A stretch of DNA of 33,052 nucleotides from a virus. Below, piece after piece: positions 15,426 to 22,615 of the stretch. The stretch's first letter is position 1. Each line of letters opens with the position of its first letter. The stretch is from positions 1 to 33,052 of the IMG/VR virus record IMGVR_UViG_3300032285_002179, one strand, 5' to 3'. The notes under the pieces are model-generated. The model saw only the letters and a list, made by a program, of their open reading frames with translations. It made no database searches and was not told the DNA's origin. A program made the translations under genes and the position numbers.

Positions 15426-15623
15426 ATGAATGCGGGCGAGATTAATTGGGAGGTGGTGCGTACCGTGGCCCTCGGCCTCGGCGCGTCGCGCTTCGCAGTC
15501 TACAAGTGGCGGCAGCGGAAAATGGTGCCGTATCGGTGGCGCAGGCTGCTCGTCTTCGGGTCGGGCGGCAGGGTCCGGTGGGATCACTTTGACGATATGG
15601 ACAAGGCGAGGCAGGCACCATGA
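15426..15623 (+). CDS. Cro-like HTH regulator (65 aa)
   Basis: GGAGG 8 nt upstream of the ATG. INWEVVRTVALGLGASRFAVYKWRQRKMVPYRWR forms an HTH like those of Cro/YdaS-type small repressors, with the recognition helix around SRFAVYKWRQ. The C-terminal VRWDHFDDMDKA may form a dimer strand. Its stop overlaps the RuvC-like start (ATGA). Position beside two dyads in a divergent region suggests it controls its own operon and the opposing nuclease operon, as in lambdoid control circuits. Whether the phage is temperate cannot be told from this. Confidence 0.7.
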   Translation: MNAGEINWEVVRTVALGLGASRFAVYKWRQRKMVPYRWRRLLVFGSGGRVRWDHFDDMDKARQAP

Positions 15624-16090
15624 TTTACATCGGCATCGACCCCGGCCTTAACGGCGCAATCGCCTTCTTTGACCCCGACAAGGGCCACCTGTCTGTCGTG
15701 GACATGCCCGTTGTTGAGATGATCCGCAACGGCAAGAAGAAGCGCGAAGTAAGTGCGCAGATGCTCGCCCAGTTTATCCGAATTGGTGAGCGCCCCGAGG
15801 TTGCCGTGCTTGAGCGCGTCAATGCGATGCCGGGTCAGGGCGTCACGTCCGTCTTCTCCTTTGGCCGCAGCGCGGGCATTGTTGAGGGCGTGCTTGCCGC
15901 GCTGTCAATCCCGACGCAGATCGTCACGCCGCAGACTTGGCAGAAGGCCGCCGCAGTGCGTGGCGGCAAGGATGGGGCGCGGCAGCGGGCCGCAGAGTTA
16001 TTCCCGGTATATGCTGGGCTGTTTGTGCGCAAGAAGGACGACGGTCGCGCTGATGCGGCCTGCATGGCGTGGTACGCCGCAACACATTGA
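15620..16090 (+). CDS. RuvC-like Holliday junction resolvase (156 aa)
   Basis: MIYIGIDPGLNGA carries the first catalytic Asp (D7). VAVLERVNAMPGQG carries the Glu (E65). The C-terminal KKDDGRADAACMAWYA supplies the last acidic pair (D141 and D145). The VTPQTWQKAAAV and FGRSAGIVEGVL segments are typical of the phage RuvC-like group that cuts branched DNA before packaging. Length fits the family. ATGA overlap with the Cro-like gene indicates co-translation, and it precedes the primase-helicase. Confidence 0.88.
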   Translation: MIYIGIDPGLNGAIAFFDPDKGHLSVVDMPVVEMIRNGKKKREVSAQMLAQFIRIGERPEVAVLERVNAMPGQGVTSVFSFGRSAGIVEGVLAALSIPTQIVTPQTWQKAAAVRGGKDGARQRAAELFPVYAGLFVRKKDDGRADAACMAWYAATH

Positions 16091-16104
16091 TATTGGAGGA
16101 TGCT

Positions 16105-16806
16105 ATGATTGATACACGCCTGCCCCGGTTTAAGATTGCGTCGAATGTTTTAAGCGCCCTGTCTCTTGATGTCGTGAACAAGACGGCAGCTGATATGCAA
16201 AAGATGGGCTTGTTCAAGCCACCGTTTCCAGAGTTTTACATTCAAGCAAAATGTCGGCTTATGGAGCAACTTATACTTACGTCTATTGATAAATCTTTTG
16301 AAGAAACATCAACGATAAAGGAGGAGATACTTTTTCATTATGAGTTTAGCACCAACGGTGCGAAGGCAACGCCTTATTTGGCCATTGATGGAATGAATTT
16401 TTGCCCGCTTGATAGAAGGAAGATGGAAGCCTCCAAAGACGTTCAGTATCAATTCAGCTGGATGGCTGACACGACTGTCCGGCTGCTTGTGGTTTTGCTG
16501 GCCACGAAGAACATTGAGAAGGACGTTGAGACGTGCAACAAGCCAAATTCGCGCAACCGCCGCGAGCAGACGCTGTCAAAATACTCTTCGACAACGACCA
16601 TTAAAATTGGTGCAATATCAAAGACCATGCGCTCTGAGGGCGGCACCGGCGGCCCCGTGCGCCCCCACCTGCGTCGCGGTCACATCCGCAATCAGCCTTA
16701 TGGACCCGGCAGGCTTGAGGCCAAGCGGATCTTCATTCAGCCGATGTTCGTCAACGCTGATCAGGGGTGGATTGATGCGCAGAAAGAATACCGGGTCACC
16801 GCGTAG
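16105..16806 (+). CDS. Hypothetical phage protein of mixed composition (233 aa)
   Basis: The start at 16105 has GGAGG 5 nt upstream and begins MIDTRLPRFKIASNV; the reading from 16069 overlaps RuvC and lacks an RBS. The first 150 residues are helical, encoded by AT-rich DNA. The last 60 (GGPVRPHLRRGHIRNQPYGP, then RIFIQPMFVNADQGWID) are encoded by GC-rich DNA and resemble a RRGHxRxQxYG segment I recall from several phage and plasmid proteins. No enzymatic motif. The composition shift suggests fusion of two modules. Confidence 0.65.
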   Translation: MIDTRLPRFKIASNVLSALSLDVVNKTAADMQKMGLFKPPFPEFYIQAKCRLMEQLILTSIDKSFEETSTIKEEILFHYEFSTNGAKATPYLAIDGMNFCPLDRRKMEASKDVQYQFSWMADTTVRLLVVLLATKNIEKDVETCNKPNSRNRREQTLSKYSSTTTIKIGAISKTMRSEGGTGGPVRPHLRRGHIRNQPYGPGRLEAKRIFIQPMFVNADQGWIDAQKEYRVTA

Positions 16807-16815
16807 GGAATTGAT

Positions 16816-19002
16816 ATGACGCCGCTGAATGGGAATGATGGGACTATGCAGATGACAGCCACGTTTGATCCCGACTTCGCCGAGCCGTCCGAGTGGGCGC
16901 GCATGTACCGTGGCATCGGCTTCCAAGTCGTGCCAGCGATGTCGCACCGCGAGAACCGGCAGCAGTGGAAGCGCCCGGCGCTGCCGAAGTGGCGCGCGCT
17001 GGAACACGAGATTGCGCCCGACCTCACCTTCGAGCGTTGGTACGGCGAGGGCGGCGAGCACTCGCGACGCAACAACATGGGCATGATCGCCGGTGCCTGC
17101 TCCGGCGGCATCTTCGTCGTGGACCGCGACACCCAGAAGCATGACGGGGCCGTCGGCTGGTGGCTGGAAATGCTCGACCAGCAGACGCGGGCCGGTGAGC
17201 TTGAGACGGTTGAGCAGGTCACCGGCGGGGGTGGCGTCCAGCACTTCTTCCGCGCCCCTCCGGGGTGGGTGCCGCCCACCTGCAAGACCAGCATTGGCGT
17301 GGATATTCGCGGTCAGGGCGGCTTCGCCATGATGCCGCCCTCAATGCACGAGAGCGGCACGGCCTACCGCTGGAAGGCTGGCCACGAGCCTTGGGACATG
17401 GAGATCGCCGAGGCACCCCAGTGGCTGTGCGACGCAATCACGGATCTCGCTCATAAATACGGCGGCGGAAGTGGCGTCAACCATGTAACAGGCGACCGCG
17501 AAGTTACTTCGTCACCAGCGCACTCGACCAATGCATTTGGCATGATCGTGGACGGTCGCGAGGATTACATGACGCGCGTCGTGTGGGCGGCGGTCGTGGA
17601 TCTGCGGCGCGACGCGCCGATCATGCCGTCGCCGACCGAAATCCACGCCTCGATGATGGATGCCTTCGCCAACTATGAGCGGCACGTCAGGAACCGCCTC
17701 GGCACGCCCGGCGTCTCCAATGCCGACCTGCTGGAGCGCGAGGGGCGCGGCATCTCCCTCTTCACGGGCAAGTGGGAGGCGGCGATGGAGCAGTGGGGCG
17801 ACAAGGTTGCCAAGGCTGCGGAGGTGGCCAAGCCCGCCCGCCCTTTCGATGATCAGCCGACCACGGTCAAGGGATACGACTTCGACCCGGAGACCGGGGA
17901 GCTGACGGAAATCGTTGCGCCAGTGCCTGCCGCCGCTCCCGAGCCCGGCAAGGCTGATCCCAATGCGCTTGAGATCTTGGATGTGAGGGCAATGAAGCTG
18001 CTTCCCAAGCCAGTCTACATGATTGAGGGCATCGCCATCGAGGAGGCTCTGGGCTTCGTCTTCGGCCCGCCCGGGTGCGGCAAGTCCTTCCTGACCATAG
18101 GCATGGCCCTGTCCATCGCCGCCTTCGTCGGCCAGTGGTTTGGCCACGGCATCAAGAGGGGCGGGCCGGTGGTCTACATCTCGTCCGAGGGCACGGGCGA
18201 CATGGTCAACCGCATCATCGCGTGGGAGCGTGAGCTGGGCATCAGCGCCGACGACTTGCCCTTCTACCTGATCCGGCAGAGCGTCAACTTCATGCTGCCC
18301 AGCGACGTGGACCGCGTCATCAAGGCGGTGGCGGCGGTGGCGAAGCTTGCGGGCCAGACGCCCGTGGCCGTCTTCGTGGACACGGTCTCGCGTGTCCTGC
18401 CGGGGGCCGACGAGAACTTGCAGAAGGACATGACGCTATTCATCGCCGCCTGTGACCTGCTTCGGACCACCTTTCACGCGACCGTAATCGGCGTCCACCA
18501 CACGTCACGCGCGGGCAACATGCGCGGGTCCACGGTCTTCGACGGCGCTGGCGACTTCCTGTTGGGCATCGAGCGCGAGGAGGGTCAGGCCGTCGGCCAC
18601 ATCCACGCCAAGAAGATCAAGTCGGCCAAGGATGGCTGGGATCTGCCCTTCGAGCTGAAGACGGTTGTCCTCAACAGCCTCACGGGCGAGGCCAGCCTCG
18701 TGGCCGTCCCCTGCGAGGCACCTGAACAGAAGGCCAGCTCGTGGCCGCCCAAGGACGCCTGCCGAAAGATATTGCAGGCCCTCGGCACCGCGTGGCACAG
18801 TGGCAAGCCGTGGTCGAGTTACCCCCAGACGCGCAAGCAGGGCCGCTACGCCCCGGCCATCATCAAGCAGCAATTCGACGTGGCCGAGAAGGTCGCAGAG
18901 AGCATCATTGACGCATGGCTCAACAACGGGATCATCTCGTATGAGGTGGCCGACAAGAACTCCAAAATGCAGGGCCTCAAGGTCACAGGGAGCATCGACT
19001 AA
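16816..19002 (+). CDS. Bifunctional primase-polymerase / RepA-like helicase (728 aa)
   Basis: The N-terminal 220 residues match the Prim-Pol (archaeo-eukaryotic primase) fold: GFQVVPAMSHRENRQQWKRP, then NNMGMIAGACSGGIFVVDRD (metal Asp pair), then GGGGVQHFF, then SIGVDIRGQGGFAMMPPS. The C-terminal half is a RecA-like ATPase of the RepA/AAA_25 type: Walker A GPPGCGKS (417-424), Walker B VAVFVDT (D522), then GVHHTSR. The fusion should both prime and unwind phage DNA. The start follows AGGGAATTGAT, close to the recurrent leader; an internal ATG at 16846 has a poorer RBS. It is the core replication protein; no separate DNA polymerase is visible in the window. Confidence 0.88.
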   Translation: MTPLNGNDGTMQMTATFDPDFAEPSEWARMYRGIGFQVVPAMSHRENRQQWKRPALPKWRALEHEIAPDLTFERWYGEGGEHSRRNNMGMIAGACSGGIFVVDRDTQKHDGAVGWWLEMLDQQTRAGELETVEQVTGGGGVQHFFRAPPGWVPPTCKTSIGVDIRGQGGFAMMPPSMHESGTAYRWKAGHEPWDMEIAEAPQWLCDAITDLAHKYGGGSGVNHVTGDREVTSSPAHSTNAFGMIVDGREDYMTRVVWAAVVDLRRDAPIMPSPTEIHASMMDAFANYERHVRNRLGTPGVSNADLLEREGRGISLFTGKWEAAMEQWGDKVAKAAEVAKPARPFDDQPTTVKGYDFDPETGELTEIVAPVPAAAPEPGKADPNALEILDVRAMKLLPKPVYMIEGIAIEEALGFVFGPPGCGKSFLTIGMALSIAAFVGQWFGHGIKRGGPVVYISSEGTGDMVNRIIAWERELGISADDLPFYLIRQSVNFMLPSDVDRVIKAVAAVAKLAGQTPVAVFVDTVSRVLPGADENLQKDMTLFIAACDLLRTTFHATVIGVHHTSRAGNMRGSTVFDGAGDFLLGIEREEGQAVGHIHAKKIKSAKDGWDLPFELKTVVLNSLTGEASLVAVPCEAPEQKASSWPPKDACRKILQALGTAWHSGKPWSSYPQTRKQGRYAPAIIKQQFDVAEKVAESIIDAWLNNGIISYEVADKNSKMQGLKVTGSID

Positions 19003-19037
19003 TGGACACCAACGATGCGCGCGAGGGAGATGACGAG

Positions 19038-19955
19038 ATGAGATTATTGATCAGTTTTTCTGGAGGTGAAACGTCAGCGTGCATGACTAAGTGGATTTTG
19101 GACAATTGGCGGTCTCGCTATGACGAGATCATGGTTGTCTTCGCCAACACCGGGGAAGAGAACGAGCAGACGCTTGAGTTCGTGAAACGGTGCGATGATC
19201 ATTTTGGTTTCAATACGATTTGGATCGAAGCTGTGCAGTTTCATGGTGAGCGCCGCGCCCCAAGCTTCCGTGTCGTCAACTTTGAGACGGCAGCCCGAAA
19301 TGGTGCCCCGTTTGAAGACGCCATTAAAAAGTACGGAATACCGAACCAGAAATTCAAAGATTGCACGCGCAACCTGAAGCAGAAGCCGATTGAAGCCTAC
19401 GCCAAGGCGCAGGGCTGGCTTGTGGGGACTTACGATCTGGCTATTGGCATCAGAAGCGACGAGATCGACAGGATCTCATCGCGCGCTGAAACGCGGCGGA
19501 TTGTGTATCCGTTCATCAAAGAAAACCCCATGACCAAACCAAACATCAACACATGGTGGTCCAAGCAGCCATTCCGTCTTGAGCTTCGTGGATACCAAGG
19601 CAATTGCAAATGGTGCTGGAAAAAGTCGCTCAGGAAGCATTTCACGCTTATCCAAGAAAACCCCGAGGTCTACGATTTCCCGCGCCGGATGGAGGGCCTT
19701 TATGGACACGTTGGGCATGAGTTTGTGAAAGACACCAGCGCCTATCCGTTGCCTCTTAATTATCGCCGGACGTTCTTTCGCGGAAACAAAAGCGTGGATG
19801 ATCTTTTCGATGAGTACGAAGAGAAGAAATTGACTTTTGTCCCGGCTGGGGATGACGCAGCGGTATTTGATGCGGATTTCGACATTGGGGCCGGGTGTGA
19901 AGAGAGCTGTGAAGTCTTCTCTGACGAGGACAATATGGAGGCCCAAGATGCGTAA
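19038..19955 (+). CDS. PAPS reductase-like PP-loop ATPase (305 aa)
   Basis: The start at 19038 has GGGAG 8 nt upstream and gives MRLLISFSGGETSACMTKWI, with the PP-loop SGGxTS at the very N-terminus; the 12 codons from 19002 lack an RBS. MVVFANTGEENEQTLEFV and KFKDCTRNLKQKPI follow as in the PAPS reductase/sulfurtransferase superfamily, where ATP is split to AMP and PPi. A GNCKWCWKKSLRK motif (CxxC) is unlike classic CysH and could hold metal. The acidic C-terminal tail is unusual. Options are sulfur metabolism or a DNA/RNA modification step; the substrate is unknown. More AT-rich than its neighbours. Confidence 0.75.
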   Translation: MRLLISFSGGETSACMTKWILDNWRSRYDEIMVVFANTGEENEQTLEFVKRCDDHFGFNTIWIEAVQFHGERRAPSFRVVNFETAARNGAPFEDAIKKYGIPNQKFKDCTRNLKQKPIEAYAKAQGWLVGTYDLAIGIRSDEIDRISSRAETRRIVYPFIKENPMTKPNINTWWSKQPFRLELRGYQGNCKWCWKKSLRKHFTLIQENPEVYDFPRRMEGLYGHVGHEFVKDTSAYPLPLNYRRTFFRGNKSVDDLFDEYEEKKLTFVPAGDDAAVFDADFDIGAGCEESCEVFSDEDNMEAQDA

Positions 19956-20130
19956 ATCCCAGCCCTCCAAGCGCCGCTGGATCGCCCGCGCCAAGGCCGG
20001 AAAGTGGTTGCCGGTGATGGTCGTGATCGCGCTGGATCGCGGCCAGAACTTGCATGAAAGATGGGAGTTCCACCCCGAAGACAGTCGCTTTTTGAGGCTG
20101 CGGAGGTCTGCGGAGGTTCCCGGAGGTTGA
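19948..20130 (+). CDS. Small basic protein (60 aa)
   Basis: GGAGG 6 nt before the ATG; the start overlaps the previous stop by 8 nt (ATGCGTAA). The product (MRKSQPSKRRWIARAKAGKW, then EDSRFLRLRRSAEVPGG) is strongly basic, with a central hydrophobic strand (LPVMVVIALD); it may bind nucleic acid. The last 30 nt consist of three CGGAGGT repeats spaced exactly 10 bp, so the C-terminus lies within the iteron-like block. No family recognised. Confidence 0.6.
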   Translation: MRKSQPSKRRWIARAKAGKWLPVMVVIALDRGQNLHERWEFHPEDSRFLRLRRSAEVPGG

Positions 20131-20227
20131 TCGCTAAGTCATTGAAATCATTGGGCGGAGGTATGTGCGGAGGTTGCGGAACTTGATGCGTAACCCATTG
20201 ATATCATTAGCGGAGGTATGCGGAGGT
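20101..20227 (+). repeat. Iteron-like block: seven CGGAGGT copies
   Basis: CGGAGGT starts at 20101, 20111, 20121, 20156, 20168, 20211 and 20221, several at 10-12 bp spacing. Two longer imperfect units also repeat: TTGAT..CG.TAA..CATTGA.ATCATT..GCGGAGGTATG. The core GGAGG is also Shine-Dalgarno-like, but no start codons follow the individual copies. A replication origin, an initiator-binding array or an mRNA element are all possible. Confidence 0.6.
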
Positions 20228-20234
20228 ATCCCCC

Positions 20235-20266
20235 CTATACTACGTATAGACTGGCGGTCTTCCGCC
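20235..20266 (+). promoter_or_regulatory. Inverted repeat and hairpin before 20313 gene
   Basis: CTATAC-TAC-GTATAG (20235-20249) is a perfect 6-bp-arm dyad containing the -10-like TATACT. GGCGG-TCTT-CCGCC (20253-20266) follows at the position a transcript's 5' end would have. No good -35 is seen 17 bp upstream, where the CGGAGGT repeats lie, so any promoter here would need an activator. Confidence 0.35.
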
Positions 20267-20312
20267 GCCGTCCCGTAGCCGTGTTGTCAGACATCGAAAT
20301 GGAGATTTAAAA

Positions 20313-20981
20313 ATGGCAAAGCAGACGAAGCCAGCAAAGCGCGTGAAGACCAACGAGGTGCAGGCCTATGCCTTCGGCGTCCCGGTCACCGGCGGGGGGC
20401 ATCCCCAGTGGCACGAGACGCCCGGCACGTATATCGCCGGGCAGGAGGAGATTGACGAGGTGAACATCGTCGCGTCGGAGATGGAGAGGAAGTGGGGCTG
20501 CGACCGGCTGCGGCTCATGGTCCCGGCTGAGCTGCGGACGAAGTTCGACCGGCAGCGGTACAAGCTCAACCACGAGATCTGGCACGGCACGCTGGAGGGG
20601 GTGAGGCAGGAGGCCCAGCGGATGGTCAAGGCGTGGCGGGCGCTCGACAGGGCGGCGACCGGGGACGGCAGGAACCAAGCCGCGCCCGAGGTGTGGGAGA
20701 CCACCCTGAGCGACGGCACGGTGGCCGTGATCGCGTGGGACTGGAAGGACGCCGCGCTGTTCGAGGCCCAGCGCAATGGCCGGAAGGCGGAGGTCTACAC
20801 GCTGGCCGAGATCGGCAGGATCATCGAGGCGTTCCCCGAGGTCATGCGGTCCAAGAGCCTGTTCGCCGGGGCCGAGGTCACGGCAGTGCAGGGGCCCGAG
20901 CGCGACCCCCTGCGCGCCATTCCCGACAGCCTGTCGCCGATTGATGACGTCCTTCCGTGGGATATTGAGCGCAAGGATTGA
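20313..20981 (+). CDS. Conserved hypothetical phage protein (222 aa)
   Basis: The leader ATGGAGATTTAAAAATG resembles the recurrent leader and sets the start. The sequence has TPGTYIAGQEEIDEVNIVASEMERKWGCDRLRLMV and a long amphipathic helix (HEIWHGTLEGVRQEAQRMVKAW), then WETTLSDGTVAVIAWDWKDA and a C-terminal LPWDIERKD. I recall homologues as unnamed phage proteins. The DGTxAVIAW segment suggests a small beta module. No catalytic residues or membrane segments. Last gene of the rightward replication unit, directly before the bidirectional terminator. Confidence 0.65.
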   Translation: MAKQTKPAKRVKTNEVQAYAFGVPVTGGGHPQWHETPGTYIAGQEEIDEVNIVASEMERKWGCDRLRLMVPAELRTKFDRQRYKLNHEIWHGTLEGVRQEAQRMVKAWRALDRAATGDGRNQAAPEVWETTLSDGTVAVIAWDWKDAALFEAQRNGRKAEVYTLAEIGRIIEAFPEVMRSKSLFAGAEVTAVQGPERDPLRAIPDSLSPIDDVLPWDIERKD

Positions 20982-21069
20982 TTTTAAGGGGCCGCTGAGG
21001 CGGGCAAAATAGAAGGGGCCGCTAGGGTGATGCCCCAGCGGCCCTTAAAACGTCTCAGCGGCCTTCTAA
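20982..21069. terminator. Bidirectional terminator with four alternating arms
   Basis: Between convergent genes. Arm 1 TTTTAAGGGGCCGCTGAG (20982-20999) pairs with arm 3 CCCCAGCGGCCCTTAAAA (21033-21050). Arm 2, containing AGAAGGGGCCGCT (21011-21023), pairs with arm 3 or with arm 4 CTCAGCGGCCTTCTAA (21054-21069). Nested folding (1 with 4 and 2 with 3) and interleaved folding (1 with 3 and 2 with 4) are both possible. A/T runs flank the arms on both strands. Confidence 0.7.
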
Positions 21070-21074
21070 TTGGC

Positions 21075-21308
21075 TCAGGCGTGCGCGGCCTGAGACCGGA
21101 GTAGGCGGGAGACCTCCTCTGCCACCCAGTCCATGTCGAGGCGTCCCGCCGCCATTGCGTTGAGCAGGATGGCGACGGATTGCGGGATTTCGTTTTTGCC
21201 CGTGATCCAGTACTGGACTGCCCTGACCGTGTTGCCGGTCAGGAGCGCGACGTCGCTGTTGTTGAGGCCCAGCGCGTGGGCCGTCTCGGTGAACTCGGAG
21301 GGGGTCAT
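21075..21308 (-). CDS. Cro/CI-type HTH transcriptional regulator (77 aa)
   Basis: MTPSEFTETAHALGLNNSDVALLTGNTVRAVQYWITGKNEIPQSVAILL is a standard HTH_XRE-like domain (helix 2 NNSDVALLTG, recognition helix TVRAVQYWITG). The C-terminal 25 residues, DMDWVAEEVSRLLRSQ, probably dimerise. The start overlaps the previous stop (TAATG) with AAGGGA upstream. Last gene of the unit driven by the cassette promoter at 22.2 kb, so it is a candidate to bind the GCGAATTTAGTTCGC operator and repress its own unit. That pairing is inference. Confidence 0.8.
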   Translation of the reverse strand: MTPSEFTETAHALGLNNSDVALLTGNTVRAVQYWITGKNEIPQSVAILLNAMAAGRLDMDWVAEEVSRLLRSQAAHA

Positions 21309-21541
21309 TAGTCGTCCCTTTCAAGCGCGTCAAAGTAGATGTGGTTGAGTTCTCTTTCTTCATAAATTTGCCAAAGGGCGGAGATTATTTCTCTCAGCTC
21401 CTGCAGTGTGTTTGGCATAAACCCCAACGTCATGCCGCCACTTTCAATTTGAATGAGGCCGCAGCGAGTTTCGTATGAATGGATGATTAGCTTGTCTCCG
21501 TCGCAATCAGAGGATTGGAAGGCGATCTTCATTTTGCTCAT
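21308..21541 (-). CDS. Small hypothetical protein (77 aa)
   Basis: ATG at 21541 with AAGGGAC upstream at wide spacing; ATG three codons later (MKIAFQSSDCDG) is an alternative. The sequence MSKMKIAFQSSDCDGDKLII, then YETRCGLIQIESGGMTLGFM is strand-rich and is followed by a helix (LQELREIISALWQIYEERE). It resembles a single compact alpha/beta module. No family recognised. TAATG overlap with the HTH gene. Confidence 0.6.
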   Translation of the reverse strand: MSKMKIAFQSSDCDGDKLIIHSYETRCGLIQIESGGMTLGFMPNTLQELREIISALWQIYEERELNHIYFDALERDD

Positions 21542-21565
21542 GTGCTTGTCCCTTCGGTTGTGGGT

Positions 21566-21585
21566 GGCGGGGCCGGAGCCCCGCC
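21566..21585 (-). other. Intercistronic hairpin, 8-bp stem, UCCG loop
   Basis: Minus strand GGCGGGGC-TCCG-GCCCCGCC, a C(UNCG)G tetraloop, lies 8 nt after the stop of the 73-residue gene. It is followed by a C/A-rich linker, not a U-tract. Confidence 0.7.
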
Positions 21586-21593
21586 GGGAGGGG

Positions 21594-21815
21594 TCAGAGG
21601 GTGGCCGCAGCCTCGGCCTCGGTGGCGAGGAGCATGTCTTGTTCGAGCAGCTCGCCCAGCGTCTGGGTCGTGTAGACGCTGCGCATCGAGATGACGTCCC
21701 AGTGCGTGCCGGTCTCGGCGCGCATGGCGTCGGCCTTCTTCTGAGCCGTGTAGATATTTTCGGTCTTGAAGACGGACTTGATGATCGAGCGGCCCTGCGG
21801 AACAACGAAATACAT
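21594..21815 (-). CDS. Small hypothetical protein (73 aa)
   Basis: The leader ATGGAGATCCATCATG fixes the start at 21815. The product (MYFVVPQGRSIIKSVFKTEN, then AQKKADAMRAETGTHWDVIS, then TTQTLGELLEQDML) has a beta-alpha-beta look and no known motif. It lies in a unit of four small genes with hairpins on both sides. Confidence 0.6.
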   Translation of the reverse strand: MYFVVPQGRSIIKSVFKTENIYTAQKKADAMRAETGTHWDVISMRSVYTTQTLGELLEQDMLLATEAEAAATL

Positions 21816-21847
21816 GATGGATCTCCATGAGGTTTGGGTGGGGTGGA

Positions 21848-21865
21848 CGGGGGCCGAAGCCCCCG
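21848..21865 (-). other. Intercistronic hairpin, 7-bp stem, UUCG loop
   Basis: Minus strand CGGGGGC-TTCG-GCCCCCG carries the hyperstable C(UUCG)G tetraloop. It lies 9 nt after the stop of the 98-residue gene and is followed by a C-rich, G-poor linker leading to the next RBS. Confidence 0.7.
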
Positions 21866-21874
21866 CCCGGGTGA

Positions 21875-22171
21875 TCAGGCCGCCTTCTTGGCCTTCTTGG
21901 CCTTGATGCGGATGACGGGGAATGCCGCGCCCTCGACCTTGCAGCCGTCGATCTGCGCCTGCGTCAGGCCCAAGGCCAGCAAGGCCTTTTCGTTGATGGA
22001 CTTGCGAGACTGGACGGCGACGTCGAGGTCGGCGGTCTCGCCCGCGAGGAAGCCGTAGCCGCCGACGATGGCGATGACGTCGTCCTTGGCCATTGAGAGG
22101 ATGCCGTTGGCCTCGTCAGCCTGAGCCTTGGCGGCGAGGTAGACTTCGACGGCGGCGATGGTGTTGGTCAT
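21875..22171 (-). CDS. Small early-region protein (98 aa)
   Basis: First gene of the unit driven by the cassette promoter at 22.2 kb. The leader ATGGAGATCGATATG sets the start (22171). MTNTIAAVEVYLAAKAQADE is helical. Then GYGFLAGETADLDVAVQSRKSINEKALLALG resembles a short strand-helix module seen in phage proteins, and a Lys/Ala tail, KAKKAKKAA, ends it. It may contact nucleic acid through that tail. Function unknown. Confidence 0.65.
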   Translation of the reverse strand: MTNTIAAVEVYLAAKAQADEANGILSMAKDDVIAIVGGYGFLAGETADLDVAVQSRKSINEKALLALGLTQAQIDGCKVEGAAFPVIRIKAKKAKKAA

Positions 22172-22235
22172 ATCGATCTCCATAAGGTTACGGTCTCTCT
22201 TGACCGTGATTTGATCTTACGCGAACTAAATTCGC
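22169..22235 (-). repeat. Control cassette repeat, copy 3 (5 differences)
   Basis: 67-bp unit holding start codon, leader, 5' hairpin, -10 and operator. It is identical over its promoter-proximal 42 bp to the copies at 23604 and 24182 and differs at five positions in the leader-proximal part. Its hairpin (ACGGTC-AAGAGA-GACCGT) gains one base pair. Confidence 0.85.
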
Positions 22236-22242
22236 AGGTCAA
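22214..22242 (-). promoter_or_regulatory. Cassette promoter P4 with spacer operator
   Basis: TTGACC (22242-22237), 17 bp, TAAGAT (22219-22214). The spacer holds GCGAATTTAGTTCGC (22235-22221), an inverted repeat GCGAA/TTCGC. A repressor there would block RNA polymerase directly. It drives the genes from 22171 down to the HTH regulator. Confidence 0.8.
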
Positions 22243-22251
22243 CAGCTATTT

Positions 22252-22560
22252 TCAATCTCTGAAATTATAATCGTCCATGCACGCCTCTTCGATGTAGCCC
22301 GCCCTGAAGGAGCGCAGGATTTGGTTGTGGATTTCGGTCCCGGGCTCAACCGTGACGCTGGTAATGTAATCGTTCTCGTCCAGCATCTCGGCGTCCACCG
22401 GGCCGAACGCCTCAATCTCGACTGAGGGGTAAAAGATGCCGACGCTGCGGTCGATGGGGTCGATGGAATATTCGACCGGGAGCAGGCCGCTGATGGTGTA
22501 GGTGCCGCCGTTGAATGTGACCTCGACGTCGTCGAAGGCGTAGTTGATGCGGTTGGTCAT
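22252..22560 (-). CDS. Small early-region protein (102 aa)
   Basis: The exact leader ATGGAGATTGATATG sets the start at 22560. The product (MTNRINYAFDDVEVTFNGGT, then LLPVEYSIDPIDRSVGIFYPSVEIEAFG) is acidic and strand-rich, with a C-terminal helix (HNQILRSFRAGYIEEACMDD). It resembles small acidic beta proteins that mimic DNA charge, but that is only a surface impression. Second gene of the P3 unit. Confidence 0.65.
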   Translation of the reverse strand: MTNRINYAFDDVEVTFNGGTYTISGLLPVEYSIDPIDRSVGIFYPSVEIEAFGPVDAEMLDENDYITSVTVEPGTEIHNQILRSFRAGYIEEACMDDYNFRD

Positions 22561-22597
22561 ATCAATCTCCATTGGGGTGTCGGTTTGGAGGGGACTG

Positions 22598-22615
22598 GAG
22601 GGGCCTGAGCCCCTC
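22598..22615 (-). other. Intercistronic hairpin, 7-bp stem
   Basis: Minus strand GAGGGGC-TCAG-GCCCCTC overlaps the stop codon of the 71-residue gene and precedes the 102-residue gene. No U-tract follows. Confidence 0.65.

Noticed and set aside
16069-16104. Longer N-terminus (MVRRNTLILEDA) for the 233-residue protein
   Set aside because: Overlaps the RuvC-like gene without an RBS; GGAGG precedes the ATG at 16105.
19002-19037. Longer N-terminus (MDTNDAREGDDE) for the PP-loop protein
   Set aside because: No RBS before it, whereas GGGAG is well placed before 19038, and the PP-loop normally starts near the N-terminus.
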